DNA from: JBDSKH01 sp035556655
Lineage (GTDB): Bacteria > Actinomycetota > Actinomycetes > Actinomycetales > Microbacteriaceae
DNA: 64,000 nt
Assembly (NCBI GenBank): GCA_035556655.1
Contig: DATMFW010000033.1
Span: 1 to 64,000, forward strand
Direction: 5' to 3'
This document shows positions 8,178 through 16,709 of the stretch, in pieces. A model generated the notes under the pieces. It did not search any database, was not told where the DNA came from, and saw only the letters and a program-made list of their open reading frames with translations. Both the position numbers and the translations under genes were made by a program. Within the stretch, counting starts at the first letter, position 1, and each line of letters starts with the position of its first letter.

Positions 8178-8968
8178 AGGGATTCCTTCGAGGTTCGTCG
8201 GGCGGAGATGAAAGCGAGGGCGGATGTCGCCACCAGCAGCACGGTCCCGATCGCGTTGATCGAGGGGTCGAGCTTCACGTTCAGCCGCCCGTACATCATC
8301 AGCGGGAGGGTCTTGTCCTGGCCCGCGGTGAAGAAGGCGACGATGAACTCGTCGGCCGACAGCGCCATCGCCAGGAGCATCGAGCCGAGCACGGCCGGCA
8401 GGATGATCGGCAGCGTGATGGTGCGGAACGCGTGGAACGCTCCGGCCCCGAGGTCGCGGGCTGCCTCGATCAGCGAGAACCGGAACCGGTCGAGCGTCGC
8501 CGAGATCACCAGCAGCACGAACGGCAGCGACTGGATGATCTGCCCGGCGATCGTGGCTCCGAGCGAGAAGCCGACCCCGAGTTCGCGGTAGTACACGGCG
8601 AGGCCGATCGCGTACAGCAGGGCCGGGAACGACATCGGGATCATGGCGAAGAACATGACGGCGCCCTTGGCCCGTGCGTTGAGCCCGACGATGCCGAGCC
8701 CGGCCAGCGTTCCCAGGATCGCGGTGACGAGCCCGGTGGTGACCGCGGCGATCGCCGAGCGACCCATCGCCCGCAGGATCTCGACGTCGGTGAAGATCTC
8801 CTCGTACCAGCGCAGCGAGAAGCCCTGGAACGGGAAGGCCATGCGCGGGCTGGCGTGGAAGGAGAACAGCACCACGATGGCCAGCGGGACGAAGAGGAAG
8901 AGCAGCACGAGGGCGACGTAGAGGATCGACGCCCACGGGGTCCGGCGCCAGCGCGCGAGCCTCCTCAT
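8174..8968 (-). CDS. ABC importer permease, PotC type
   Basis: A 264-residue inner-membrane permease with six predicted helices. The cytoplasmic EAA loop is visible as EAARDLGAGAFHAFRTITLPIILPA, which docks on the ATPase. The N-terminus (WASILYVALVLLFLFVPLAIVVLFSF) and the FQGFSLRWYEEIF segment are typical of PotC-like subunits. I took ATG 8966-8968 because it overlaps the stop of the preceding permease (ATGA); the longer open frame runs through that gene. It forms the membrane pore with the product of 8965-9810. Confidence 0.9.
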   Translation of the reverse strand: MRRLARWRRTPWASILYVALVLLFLFVPLAIVVLFSFHASPRMAFPFQGFSLRWYEEIFTDVEILRAMGRSAIAAVTTGLVTAILGTLAGLGIVGLNARAKGAVMFFAMIPMSFPALLYAIGLAVYYRELGVGFSLGATIAGQIIQSLPFVLLVISATLDRFRFSLIEAARDLGAGAFHAFRTITLPIILPAVLGSMLLAMALSADEFIVAFFTAGQDKTLPLMMYGRLNVKLDPSINAIGTVLLVATSALAFISARRTSKESL

Positions 8969-9810
8969 CGGATCCACCGCCGGACGAGGGTGAACATGGC
9001 TCCGAGCAGCAGAGCGAGCACGACGACGAGCGTGACGGCCAGCGCGGATCCGAGCGGCCAGTCGAATCCGGCGCCGAATTGGTACGCGATGCGGTTGCCG
9101 ATCATCTGGTCCTCGGTGCCGCCGAGCAGTTGCGGTGTCAGCCATTCGGCCGCCGTCGCGATGAAGGTGAAGACGAATGCGACGGTGACACCGCGCAGGG
9201 CGAGAGGCAGCACGACCTTGCCGGCGGCCCCGAGGCGCGACGAGCCGAGGTCCTGCGCGGCCTCGATCTGGCCGGGCCCGACGTTCTGCATGGCTGCATA
9301 GATCGGCAGGATTCCCAGCGGCAGGTAGAAGTTGATCATCGCCACGACGATGGCGAACTCGCCGTTGCGCAGCAGATCGAGGGGTTCGCTGATGATGCCG
9401 GTCGACATGAGGGCCGAGTTGGCGATGCCCTCGGCGCCGAAGATGCTGCGCCAGGCGTAGATGCGCACGAGGTACCCGCCGAACATGCTGACCAGGACGA
9501 GGAAGTACAGCACGGCCCGGTGTGCGCGCAGCGTGTAGGTGATGACGTACGAGTAGAAGAACCCGACGACGGCGATGGCGAGCGCCGTGATCGCCGAGAT
9601 CCGCAGGGTGCGGGCGAAGTAGGTGCGATAGACATCGCTCGTCCAGGCGGTGACGTAGTTGTCGAGCGTGAACTGCGGGATGAAGTCGAAGTTCTCGGTC
9701 GTGTAGAAGCTGTAGACGACCAGCAGGATCAACGGCGCACCGAAGAGGGCCGAATAGTAGACCGATGCCGGCGCCAGCTGCAGAGCAGTGACGATGCGGT
9801 TCGGTTTCAT
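8965..9810 (-). CDS. ABC importer permease, PotB type
   Basis: A 281-residue permease with six predicted membrane helices and the EAA loop EAAQDLGSSRLGAAGKVVLPLAL. The N-terminal TTENFDFIPQFTLDNYVTAW segment is a typical periplasm-facing region of PotB/PotH proteins. It follows the substrate-binding lipoprotein gene by 32 bases on the same transcript and overlaps the next permease gene, so the order is binding protein, PotB-like, PotC-like, ATPase. Confidence 0.9.
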   Translation of the reverse strand: MKPNRIVTALQLAPASVYYSALFGAPLILLVVYSFYTTENFDFIPQFTLDNYVTAWTSDVYRTYFARTLRISAITALAIAVVGFFYSYVITYTLRAHRAVLYFLVLVSMFGGYLVRIYAWRSIFGAEGIANSALMSTGIISEPLDLLRNGEFAIVVAMINFYLPLGILPIYAAMQNVGPGQIEAAQDLGSSRLGAAGKVVLPLALRGVTVAFVFTFIATAAEWLTPQLLGGTEDQMIGNRIAYQFGAGFDWPLGSALAVTLVVVLALLLGAMFTLVRRWIR

Positions 9811-9842
9811 TCGGCCCTCTTCTTGTTCAGTGCACTACGGGG

Positions 9843-10991
9843 TCAGCTGCCCGAGGTGATCTGCTCCCAGGCGTCCAGCCAATCCTGGTAGGTGGTGACG
9901 CCATCCGGCACATCCTCCTGCGGGATCATCGGGCCGAACACCTCGGTGTTGGGGTCGAGAACGGCTGCCTCGTAGTCGTACACGTCGGCGGGGCCGCCGG
10001 CCGTCGCATCGATGGCCTCGGTGTTGACCACGCCCGAGATGAGGTTCTCGGCGATCTGCACCTGGGCGTCGACACCGATCATCTGGTCGATGTAGAGCGC
10101 GGCGCACTCGGCGTTCTGGGCGGTGGTCGGGATCGCGATCGCGTCCCACCAACCCGTGCGGCCCTCATCGAAGTAGCCCCAGTCGAGCGTGACGCCCTTC
10201 TCTTCGGCGGAGGCGACCTGCGCCTGCCACCCGTTGATCACGAGGTCGACGTCGCCCGAGACCATGCGGTCGGTGGCGTCCTGGTAGTTGGTGGCGAACG
10301 CCGCGGCGTTCTGCACGAGGGTCTTGGCGGTCGCCGCGACCTCTTCCAGCTCCTCCGGCGAGTAGTACGGGGCGTCGAAGCCGAGCGCGTTGCCGATGAA
10401 GTAGAAGCTGCGTCCGGGCGAGTTGAACAGCACGAAGCGGTTCTTCCATTCCGGCTTGGTCAGGTCGAGGATCGAGAGACGATCGTCGACGATCTCGGCC
10501 TTGTCGGGACGGTAGACGAACGGCCCGTCCCCCCATGCGATGGGAGCGCCGAACACGGTGCCCGCGGTGTCGCGGATGTTGGAGTTCTCGGCCATGCCGG
10601 GAACCATGTCGGCCCAGTTCTCGAGCCGATCGGTGGGCAGCGCCTGGAAGATGCCGCCTTCGATCATGCGCTGTGCGTCGTCCTTCGTCATGGTGGCGAG
10701 GTCGAACTGCTGACCGGACTTGATGGCGGCGATGAGCTGCGACATGTCGGTCGTCGACGTGGTCTGCAGGGTCATGTCGTGTTCCTTGCGCCAGTCGGCG
10801 AGCTCCTGGTCGCCCTGCTCGCCGTCGAGCCCGATGAAGCTGAGCGTGACGCCGTCGCAGGCGGTGGGGTCGATCGGGCCGGAGCCCGTCGGGGTGTCGC
10901 CGCCCCCGCCGCCGGCACTGCAGCCGGCGAGGACGGTCGTGAGGGTGAGCGCCGCTGCTATTGCGCCGCTGCGGATGACACGGTGGGACAT
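9843..10991 (-). CDS. ABC importer substrate-binding lipoprotein, PotD/PotF type
   Basis: A 382-residue extracellular solute-binding protein anchored by a lipid. The signal peptide ends in the lipobox VLAGC (Cys at residue 24), followed by a glycine-rich linker. The mature part has the features of the spermidine/putrescine-binding family (LADWRKEHDM, KSGQQFDLATMTKDDAQRMI, GAPIAWGDGPFVYRPDK, DLVINGWQAQV). It captures the substrate outside the cell for the permeases downstream. It is the first gene of the importer operon, with a strong Shine-Dalgarno AAGGAG (11002-10997) and a promoter whose spacer carries the putative GntR operator. The ligand is unknown. Confidence 0.9.
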   Translation of the reverse strand: MSHRVIRSGAIAAALTLTTVLAGCSAGGGGGDTPTGSGPIDPTACDGVTLSFIGLDGEQGDQELADWRKEHDMTLQTTSTTDMSQLIAAIKSGQQFDLATMTKDDAQRMIEGGIFQALPTDRLENWADMVPGMAENSNIRDTAGTVFGAPIAWGDGPFVYRPDKAEIVDDRLSILDLTKPEWKNRFVLFNSPGRSFYFIGNALGFDAPYYSPEELEEVAATAKTLVQNAAAFATNYQDATDRMVSGDVDLVINGWQAQVASAEEKGVTLDWGYFDEGRTGWWDAIAIPTTAQNAECAALYIDQMIGVDAQVQIAENLISGVVNTEAIDATAGGPADVYDYEAAVLDPNTEVFGPMIPQEDVPDGVTTYQDWLDAWEQITSGS

Positions 10992-11029
10992 TGACTCTCC
11001 TTGGGGTGAAGGGGACGATGCTGACTCAG

Positions 11030-11058
11030 AGCCTAGGACCTAAGTACTAAGCTGTCAA
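11030..11058 (-). promoter_or_regulatory. sigma70-type promoter of the ABC importer operon
   Basis: On the minus strand TTGACA (11058-11053), a 17-base spacer and TAGGCT (11035-11030) make a near-consensus vegetative promoter. The transcript would begin near 11023 and carry about 30 nt before the ATG at 10991. Confidence 0.8.
11033..11051. promoter_or_regulatory. putative GntR operator inside the importer promoter
   Basis: Two overlapping copies of an operator-like 12-mer lie in the promoter spacer, read on the minus strand: CTTAGTACTTAG (11051-11040) and CTTAGGTCCTAG (11044-11033). The second matches CTTAGGTACTAG in front of the GntR gene at 11 of 12 positions. Binding here would block RNA polymerase. 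Confidence 0.55.
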
Positions 11059-11075
11059 CGAAACAAGCCCAGCGG

Positions 11076-12041
11076 TCACGCGACCGGCTCCCGCCGGCCG
11101 CTGCGCAGCGACCTCGACGCTGCCTCCAACACTGCGAGAGTCGCCTCGACGGTCTCGGCGGCCGCCCGCGCGGGCGCGCCGCGCACCGCGGCCACGAAGT
11201 CCGTCAACTGGGCGCGGAAGCCCGCGGCCAGCACGTCGAGCTCCTCCCCCTCGTAGACGGTCACGCCGTTCAGGGCCAGAGAGCGATAGCCGGTGAACAG
11301 CAGCGTGCCCGCCTCCCCGATCACGAGCAGGTCGTGCAGCGCGTGCCGACTCGTGAAGGACTGCGCGATGACCAACCGGCCGCCTCCGTCCAGATCGGCG
11401 AGCAGGTCGACGCTGTCGAGACCGCCGAAGCCGGGCACCGCGGATCCCCCGCGGCACAGCACGTCGGTCACCCGGACGCCGAGCAGCTCGAGGACCAGAT
11501 CGACCGAATGCGAACCCCAGTGATGCAGCAGGAAGTCGGCGCCCTCCGACCACCAGCCGGCGGCCTCCGAACGGTGCTCGACCCGGCGTTGCACGATCTG
11601 CTCGATCACTCCGAGCGCCCCCGAGCGCACGAGTTCCCGCGCCGCGGACACCGTGGGCAGGAATCGCACGACCTGGCCGCTGACGAGCACGCGGTCGGCC
11701 GCGCGGGCATGATCGACGAGGACCCGCAGTTCGGCCCGCGAGGCGGCGATCGGTTTCTCGATGAGGGTGTGGAGTCCGGCATCGAGCGCCTCCGCGCCGA
11801 TGCGGGCATGGCTGGATGTCGGGGTCGCCACGATCGCGGCATCGGCCGGCACCGCATCCAGCGCCGCCGCCAGATCGGGTGCCACGACGACGTCCCGCTC
11901 CCCCGCCCGCTCCCGCGCGGCATCGAGATCGGGGTCGGCGATCGCGACGAGCTCGGCGTCCGGGACCGCGTCGATCGCGCGCAGGTGATCGGCGGCGATC
12001 TTGCCGGCGCCGACCAGCACGATGCGCACGGGTTCAGGCAC
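11076..12041 (-). CDS. Gfo/Idh/MocA family oxidoreductase
   Basis: A 321-residue NAD(P)-dependent dehydrogenase. The N-terminal Rossmann fold shows IVLVGAGKIAADHLRAI, the D of VAIADPD that selects NAD, ATPTSSHARIG, and the EKP motif (LIEKPIAAS) that carries the catalytic lysine. The C-terminal domain follows with HHWGSHSVDLVLELLG, whose histidine is a likely substrate contact. Family members oxidise sugars, inositols, amino alcohols and related compounds. The start GTG 12041 overlaps the end of the amidohydrolase gene by 8 nt; GTG 12029 is a possible shorter start. It is the last gene of the aminotransferase-amidohydrolase-dehydrogenase operon. Confidence 0.88.
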   Translation of the reverse strand: MPEPVRIVLVGAGKIAADHLRAIDAVPDAELVAIADPDLDAARERAGERDVVVAPDLAAALDAVPADAAIVATPTSSHARIGAEALDAGLHTLIEKPIAASRAELRVLVDHARAADRVLVSGQVVRFLPTVSAARELVRSGALGVIEQIVQRRVEHRSEAAGWWSEGADFLLHHWGSHSVDLVLELLGVRVTDVLCRGGSAVPGFGGLDSVDLLADLDGGGRLVIAQSFTSRHALHDLLVIGEAGTLLFTGYRSLALNGVTVYEGEELDVLAAGFRAQLTDFVAAVRGAPARAAAETVEATLAVLEAASRSLRSGRREPVA

Positions 12042-13470
12042 GCGACATCCCGTCCCGCCGGAGCGGGTAGCCGATGCGTTCCACCATCTTCCGGGCGGCG
12101 TCCTCGACCGCGGCGAGGGCTGCCTGCTCGTCCACGCCCGTGATCGTGCCGTCACGCAGCACCACGCGACCGTCCACGACGACGGTGCGCACCGTGCGCG
12201 AGCCCGCGGCGTAGACGAGGTTGCGGAGCGGATCGTGGCGCGGGACCAGCTCGGGTCGGCCCGCCGCGTGGATCACCAGATCGGCCCGCTTTCCCGCCTC
12301 GAGCGAACCGGTGCGCGCTCCGAGCCCGGCGGCCCGCGCGCCGCCGACCGTCGCGATCCGCAGCGCGTCGGCCGAGTTCAGGGCCCCGCGATCGCCCTCG
12401 AGCGTGCGGCTGAGAAGGACCGCCTGCTGCGCCTGACGGAAGACGTCGAAGACGTTCGACCAGTTGCTGGAGTCCGAGCCGAACCCGAGCGATCCCCCGT
12501 CCCGCCAGAAGCGTGCGTGCCTGCTCGACAGCACGATGCGATGGCCCCAGATCATCGAGGCGACCGGCGCCCACGACAACCCGGCCCCCGTCGCCAGGAG
12601 CACCTCGACCTCGCGATCGGACAGCAGGTTGGCGTGGCTGAGCAGCAGGGACTCGTCGACGACGCCGAGCGCCTCGAGCCCGAGCACCGGATCGGTGCCG
12701 AACATGCGGGTGAGCTGCTCGTGGTCGGACGCCTCATACGCGTGGTGCATGTTGAGGATCGCCCCGTGCCGGGCGGCGAGTTCCTTGGAGTGCTGGATCA
12801 GGTCGGGACTGGCGGTGCCGAGCCCGCGCAGGGCGATGTGCCCGGTGACGAGGGCGTCGGGATCGGCGTTTCGCCAGAGCTGTCCGCCGACGATCTCGAG
12901 CGCCTGGTCGAGGTTCTGCGGCTCGCGAGAGGAGCGCGCCGGTTCGGCGGCTGTACCGTTCATGTCCCAGATGAACCCGTCGGGCTGGTCCATGAGGAAC
13001 GGGTCGGCGAGGATCGCGCGGATGCCGATGTCGTTCGCGGCGCGTGCGGCCTCGTCGGGGGCGAACACCGATCCCGCCTCGACGAAGCAGGTGGTACCGT
13101 TGCGCACCATCTCGATGGCGGCGAGCTGCACCGCCAGATGCTCCTCCTGCTCCGTGACGGTATCGAGATAGGCCCGCGTGAAGCGCGGGAACATCTCGTC
13201 CTCGGGCACATCGTCGGCGATGATCCCCCGGAAGAGGTGGTACGCCGGGTGTACGTGGGTCTCGACGAGACCGGGGTGCACGGGCGCGCCTCCGGCGTCG
13301 ATCTCGGCGGCCGGGCCGTAGCGCCGCGCCAGATCGGCGTCGTCGCCCACCTCGAGGATCTCGCGGCCGGTGATCGCGATCGCGCCGTCCGGATGGACGG
13401 TGTCCGCAGCATCCATCGTGAGCACGTAGCCGTGCCGGATCAGCAGATCGACCGGCGTCTTCTCGGTCAT
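12034..13470 (-). CDS. amidohydrolase superfamily metal-dependent hydrolase (AtzA/TrzN/ guanine deaminase-like)
   Basis: A 478-residue TIM-barrel hydrolase that removes an amino or other leaving group from a (hetero)cyclic or amide substrate. The metal ligands are visible: HVHPAYH after the first strand, a further His in LNMHHAYEA, LLSHANLLSD, and the catalytic Asp in GFGSDSSNWSN. The C-terminal small domain re-enters with SLEAGKRADLVIH and a VVVDGRVVLRDG strand. The pattern is that of the chlorohydrolase/deaminase subgroup; the substrate cannot be read from sequence. ATG 13470 overlaps the stop of the aminotransferase gene, so it is the second gene of that operon. Confidence 0.87.
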   Translation of the reverse strand: MTEKTPVDLLIRHGYVLTMDAADTVHPDGAIAITGREILEVGDDADLARRYGPAAEIDAGGAPVHPGLVETHVHPAYHLFRGIIADDVPEDEMFPRFTRAYLDTVTEQEEHLAVQLAAIEMVRNGTTCFVEAGSVFAPDEAARAANDIGIRAILADPFLMDQPDGFIWDMNGTAAEPARSSREPQNLDQALEIVGGQLWRNADPDALVTGHIALRGLGTASPDLIQHSKELAARHGAILNMHHAYEASDHEQLTRMFGTDPVLGLEALGVVDESLLLSHANLLSDREVEVLLATGAGLSWAPVASMIWGHRIVLSSRHARFWRDGGSLGFGSDSSNWSNVFDVFRQAQQAVLLSRTLEGDRGALNSADALRIATVGGARAAGLGARTGSLEAGKRADLVIHAAGRPELVPRHDPLRNLVYAAGSRTVRTVVVDGRVVLRDGTITGVDEQAALAAVEDAARKMVERIGYPLRRDGMSRA

Positions 13471-14594
13471 CGCCCCGGCTCCGGGATGGCGGCGGCGAGG
13501 CGCTCGAGCTCGTCCACCGTGTTGTAGATGTACGGCGACACCCGGAGCACTCCCTCACGGCCCCAGACGTGGAAGCCCTGTCCGGCCAGCCGGGCGGCGA
13601 CGTCCTCGGCGTCGGGCATCGGGATGGTCACGATTCCGACTCTACGGTCCGGTTCGGCGGGGCCGGCGTCGATGCCCCGAGCACCGAGCCCGGCGACCAG
13701 CGCGGCCGTGAGCTCCGCCGTGCGTTCGGCCCGTGCCGCGGTGCCGAGCGTCTCGAGGAAGGCGAGGCTCTCGACGAGGACCGCCAGACCGAGGTAGTTG
13801 GGCATGCCGTCCTCGAGGCGGCGGGCATCGGGATGCAGGAGGCTGCGCTCGAGCCGGTCGCCGGCGAACGGGTCGGCGACACCGCGCCATCCGCGATAGG
13901 CGGGCTCGCGGTCCGCCATGGTGCGCGGATTGCGATGCACGACGGCGAGGCCGTGCGGGCCCAGCAACCACTTGTAGGTTCCGAACACGAGCACGTCGAT
14001 CGCGTCGAGCGGCAGCTCGAGCAGGCCGGTCGATTGGATGCCGTCCACGATGAGGACCGGCCCGCCCTGTCCCAACAGGGCGCGAAGCGCCGCGATGTCG
14101 ACCCGGCGCCCGGTGAGGAAGCTGACCGAACTGACGATGACGGCGGCGGTCGCGTCGTCGACGCGCGCGGCGAGCTCCGCCTCCCCGGCCGTCGTGCCGA
14201 TCGCGGGGACCAAGCGCAGTTCGACTCCGTTCTCGCGCAGCCGGTGGCCGGTGACCAGGGCGCTCGGGAACTCGCTGTCGAGCATGACGACGTTGGACCC
14301 GGGCGCGATGTCGGCGAGGCTCACGGCGACATCGAGCGCCCGGCTGGTCGAGGACACGAAGGCGATGTCGGCAGCATCGCCGCCGAGCAGCCGGGCGACG
14401 GCGGCACGCGCCTCGGTCTCGATCTCGGCGAGAGCGGGGCGACCGAGCGCTCCCCGGGTCTTCGCCTCGGCGTAACGGGCGAGAGCGCGGTCGGCATCGC
14501 GCAGCCAGAGCCCCTCGGCCGCGGTGTTCAGATATGCGGCCGGACCCTGCCAGCCGAACCGCGCCCGGATCTCTTCCCATGCGACCTGCGACAT
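13467..14594 (-). CDS. class V PLP-dependent aminotransferase-family enzyme
   Basis: A 375-residue fold-type I PLP enzyme of the group that includes cysteine desulfurases, isopenicillin N epimerase and EgtE-like lyases. The PLP-binding Asp is D184 in LIVDGIQSTG and the Schiff-base lysine is K208 in VFGTYKWLLGPHG. The N-terminus has AAYLNTAAEGLW, typical of epimerase/lyase members rather than true desulfurases, and no active-site cysteine loop is apparent. I chose ATG 14592-14594 because TACCTT lies six bases upstream, indicating a leaderless start. It heads the operon with the amidohydrolase and dehydrogenase and faces the divergent amidohydrolase pair across a putative operator. Confidence 0.88.
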   Translation of the reverse strand: MSQVAWEEIRARFGWQGPAAYLNTAAEGLWLRDADRALARYAEAKTRGALGRPALAEIETEARAAVARLLGGDAADIAFVSSTSRALDVAVSLADIAPGSNVVMLDSEFPSALVTGHRLRENGVELRLVPAIGTTAGEAELAARVDDATAAVIVSSVSFLTGRRVDIAALRALLGQGGPVLIVDGIQSTGLLELPLDAIDVLVFGTYKWLLGPHGLAVVHRNPRTMADREPAYRGWRGVADPFAGDRLERSLLHPDARRLEDGMPNYLGLAVLVESLAFLETLGTAARAERTAELTAALVAGLGARGIDAGPAEPDRRVGIVTIPMPDAEDVAARLAGQGFHVWGREGVLRVSPYIYNTVDELERLAAAIPEPGR

Positions 14595-14627
14595 GCTGCT
14601 AAGGTACCAGAACAAAAGACCTAGGTC
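14595..14627. promoter_or_regulatory. divergent control region with GntR operator-like sites
   Basis: CTAAGGTACCAG (14599-14610, plus strand) matches CTTAGGTACTAG at 10 of 12 positions and covers the leaderless -10 TACCTT (14606-14601) of the aminotransferase gene. A perfect palindrome GACCTAGGTC (14618-14627) lies beside it on the amidohydrolase side. A bound regulator could control both directions. Confidence 0.5.
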
Positions 14628-14657
14628 ATGTGTCCGATCAACCGGAACGGAGTCGAG

Positions 14658-15476
14658 ATGGCAGTCGCCCACGATGCCGTGCGGCACGACGCGCACGCTC
14701 ACATCTGGCGTGACCCCCGGCATCCCGACCGCGTGATCCCCGGCGTCGACGGGGGCGTCGAGGCGCTGCTCGCCGACATGGACGCGGCGGGCGTCGCCCG
14801 CGCCGCGGTCATCACCCCGCGCTCGATGGGCTGGGACGACGAGATCACCCTCGAGGCGGCCCGGGCGCATCCCGTCCGGCTGGTCGCCGTCGTGCGATGC
14901 AACCTCGACGATCCGGATGCGGCGGCCCGGCTCGAGGATGCCGTCGCCGCCGGTGCGCGCGGCCTCCGCATCGCGGCCGACGACGGACCCCTCGCCCGAC
15001 TGCTCGACGACGACACCATCGCGGTCCGCGCCGTGCTGCAACGCACCGGGCTCCCGCTCGCCCTGCACGCCTACCCGACCGACTTCGATGTGCTCGAACA
15101 GATCCTCCACGCGCTACCCGGGCACCCCATCCTGCTCGATCACGCCGGCCGGCCGGACGTCGCGGCCGGCACCGGCGAGCCCGGATTCCGCCGCGTGCTG
15201 GCCATGACCTCCCACCCCGGACTGCATCTGAAGACCCCGGACGTGCCGTTCTTCACCCCTGCGAACGGCACGCCCGGTGACCTCGTCCCGTTCCTGACCG
15301 CGATGCTCGAGACCTTCGGCCCAGAGCGGGTCGTGTGGGGGTCCGACTGGCCGCTGTGCGTGAGCGCACACGCCTATGCCGAGGTCACCGCCCCCGTGAC
15401 CGACGCGCTCAAACCCTTCTCCCCCGCGGAACGCGCGCTGGTATGGAGTGGCAACTTCGATCGGCTGTACGGATGA
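14658..15476 (+). CDS. amidohydrolase family protein (TIM-barrel, PF04909 type)
   Basis: A 272-residue metal-dependent hydrolase of the amidohydrolase-2 / 2-pyrone-4,6-dicarboxylate lactonase-like group. The metal-binding HAHIW is near the N-terminus (residues 11-15), HAYPTDF and LLDHAGRPD supply later histidines, and GSDWPLCV supplies the C-terminal Asp. ATG 14658 is preferred over ATG 14628 because ACGGAG sits at good distance before it and the shorter protein begins at the family's usual point. The stop overlaps a possible ATG of the next gene. Members hydrolyse lactones or decarboxylate aromatic acids; the substrate here is unknown. Confidence 0.85.
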   Translation: MAVAHDAVRHDAHAHIWRDPRHPDRVIPGVDGGVEALLADMDAAGVARAAVITPRSMGWDDEITLEAARAHPVRLVAVVRCNLDDPDAAARLEDAVAAGARGLRIAADDGPLARLLDDDTIAVRAVLQRTGLPLALHAYPTDFDVLEQILHALPGHPILLDHAGRPDVAAGTGEPGFRRVLAMTSHPGLHLKTPDVPFFTPANGTPGDLVPFLTAMLETFGPERVVWGSDWPLCVSAHAYAEVTAPVTDALKPFSPAERALVWSGNFDRLYG

Positions 15477-15490
15477 GCGGAGGCGAACAG

Positions 15491-16705
15491 GTGACCTGGA
15501 TCCGCGCCGGTGCGGCGGTGATCGACGGCGAACTGGTGACCGACCGGGCCATCCGGATCGTCGACGGACGCGTCGCCGAGATCACCTCGGGTGGACGAGC
15601 GCCCGCCGAGGCTCTCGCCGCATCCGGTGCGACGCTAATCCCCGGCTTCATCGACGCCCACGCCCACCTCAGCTTCGGCTACGCCGATGATCACGAGACG
15701 GTGCGCAGCATCGCCGAGCACAGCAGCGTCGCCGACCTTCAGACGCAGATCCGGCGCCACGCGCGGGAGTGCCTGGCCGGCGGAGTCACCACCGTGCGCG
15801 ACTGCGGCGATCGCGACCTCGTCAGCCTCGCGGTGCGCGACGAGATCCGGCGTGGCGAGATCCCCGGGCCGGCGATGCTCGCCGCGGGGCCGCCGGTGAC
15901 GACGCCGGGCGGCCACCTGAACTGGTGCGGCGGCGCGCTCTCGGCCGACGCCGACATCGCCGCGGCCGTCGACCGTCTGGCGGATGCCGGCGCCGACCTC
16001 GTCAAGGTGCTGGCGAGCGGCGGCGGGATGACCGCCGAATCCGACCCCCACCACCCGCAATTCACCCGCGAGCGGCTGGAGTCCCTGGTCGGCCGCGCAC
16101 GGGAGCGCCGGCTGCCGGTCGCGGCCCATGCGCACAGCACCGACGCCATCGCCCTCAGCGTCGCCGCCGGCGTCAGCACCATCGAGCACTGCAGCTGGAA
16201 GGGTGCCGACGGAACCACCGATCTGCGCCTCGACCTCGTCGACCAGATCGCCGCGCAGGGGATCGCCGTCGTCCTCACCATGGCCGGCATCCAGCGCGTC
16301 CTGCTGCCGGGCGACCACGACCCCGCGCACGTGCAGAGCGCACGGGAGAGTTCCGCGACCGGGGACCTGGTCGGCGACTTCGCGTGGGCGCGGATCATGC
16401 GCGAGCGAGGCTGCGAACTGCTGATCGCCAGCGACGCCGGCGTGCGGTTCACGCCGTTCGCGGGCTTCATCGACTCGGTGCGCTGCGGCATGGTCGCTCT
16501 CGACCTCAGCGCCGTCGAGGCCGTCGCCCTGGCCACCGCGGCACCCGCACGTGCACTCGGCATCTCCGGGCAGGCGGGCACGATCGCCGAGGGCCGGATC
16601 GCCGACCTGGTTCTGCTCGACGGCGTGCTGACCGCATCCGCACGCGAACTGCCGGGCATCGCGGCGGTCTGGTCACGCGGTCACCGGGTTCCGGCGACGG
16701 CGTAG
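15491..16705 (+). CDS. amidohydrolase family protein, imidazolonepropionase/Xaa-Pro dipeptidase-like
   Basis: A 404-residue amidohydrolase of the COG1228 type. It has the HAH ligand pair in IDAHAHLSFGY, the probable carboxylated lysine in DLVKVLASGGGM, HAHSTDAI, IEHCSW and the catalytic Asp in IASDAGVRFTPF, ending with GTIAEGRIADLVLLDG. This binuclear-metal subgroup includes peptidases acting on N-acyl or dipeptide-like substrates. GTG 15491 follows GGAGG (15479-15483) at good spacing; ATG 15473, which overlaps the previous stop, would add six residues. The gene is coupled to the preceding amidohydrolase and converges on the GntR regulator gene with four bases between stops. Confidence 0.86.
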   Translation: MTWIRAGAAVIDGELVTDRAIRIVDGRVAEITSGGRAPAEALAASGATLIPGFIDAHAHLSFGYADDHETVRSIAEHSSVADLQTQIRRHARECLAGGVTTVRDCGDRDLVSLAVRDEIRRGEIPGPAMLAAGPPVTTPGGHLNWCGGALSADADIAAAVDRLADAGADLVKVLASGGGMTAESDPHHPQFTRERLESLVGRARERRLPVAAHAHSTDAIALSVAAGVSTIEHCSWKGADGTTDLRLDLVDQIAAQGIAVVLTMAGIQRVLLPGDHDPAHVQSARESSATGDLVGDFAWARIMRERGCELLIASDAGVRFTPFAGFIDSVRCGMVALDLSAVEAVALATAAPARALGISGQAGTIAEGRIADLVLLDGVLTASARELPGIAAVWSRGHRVPATA

Positions 16706-16709
16706 CCGG

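Noticed and set aside
14628..14657. Longer start of the first amidohydrolase at ATG 14628
   Set aside because: The operator palindrome reaches 14627 and the ACGGAG ribosome-binding site fits only ATG 14658.
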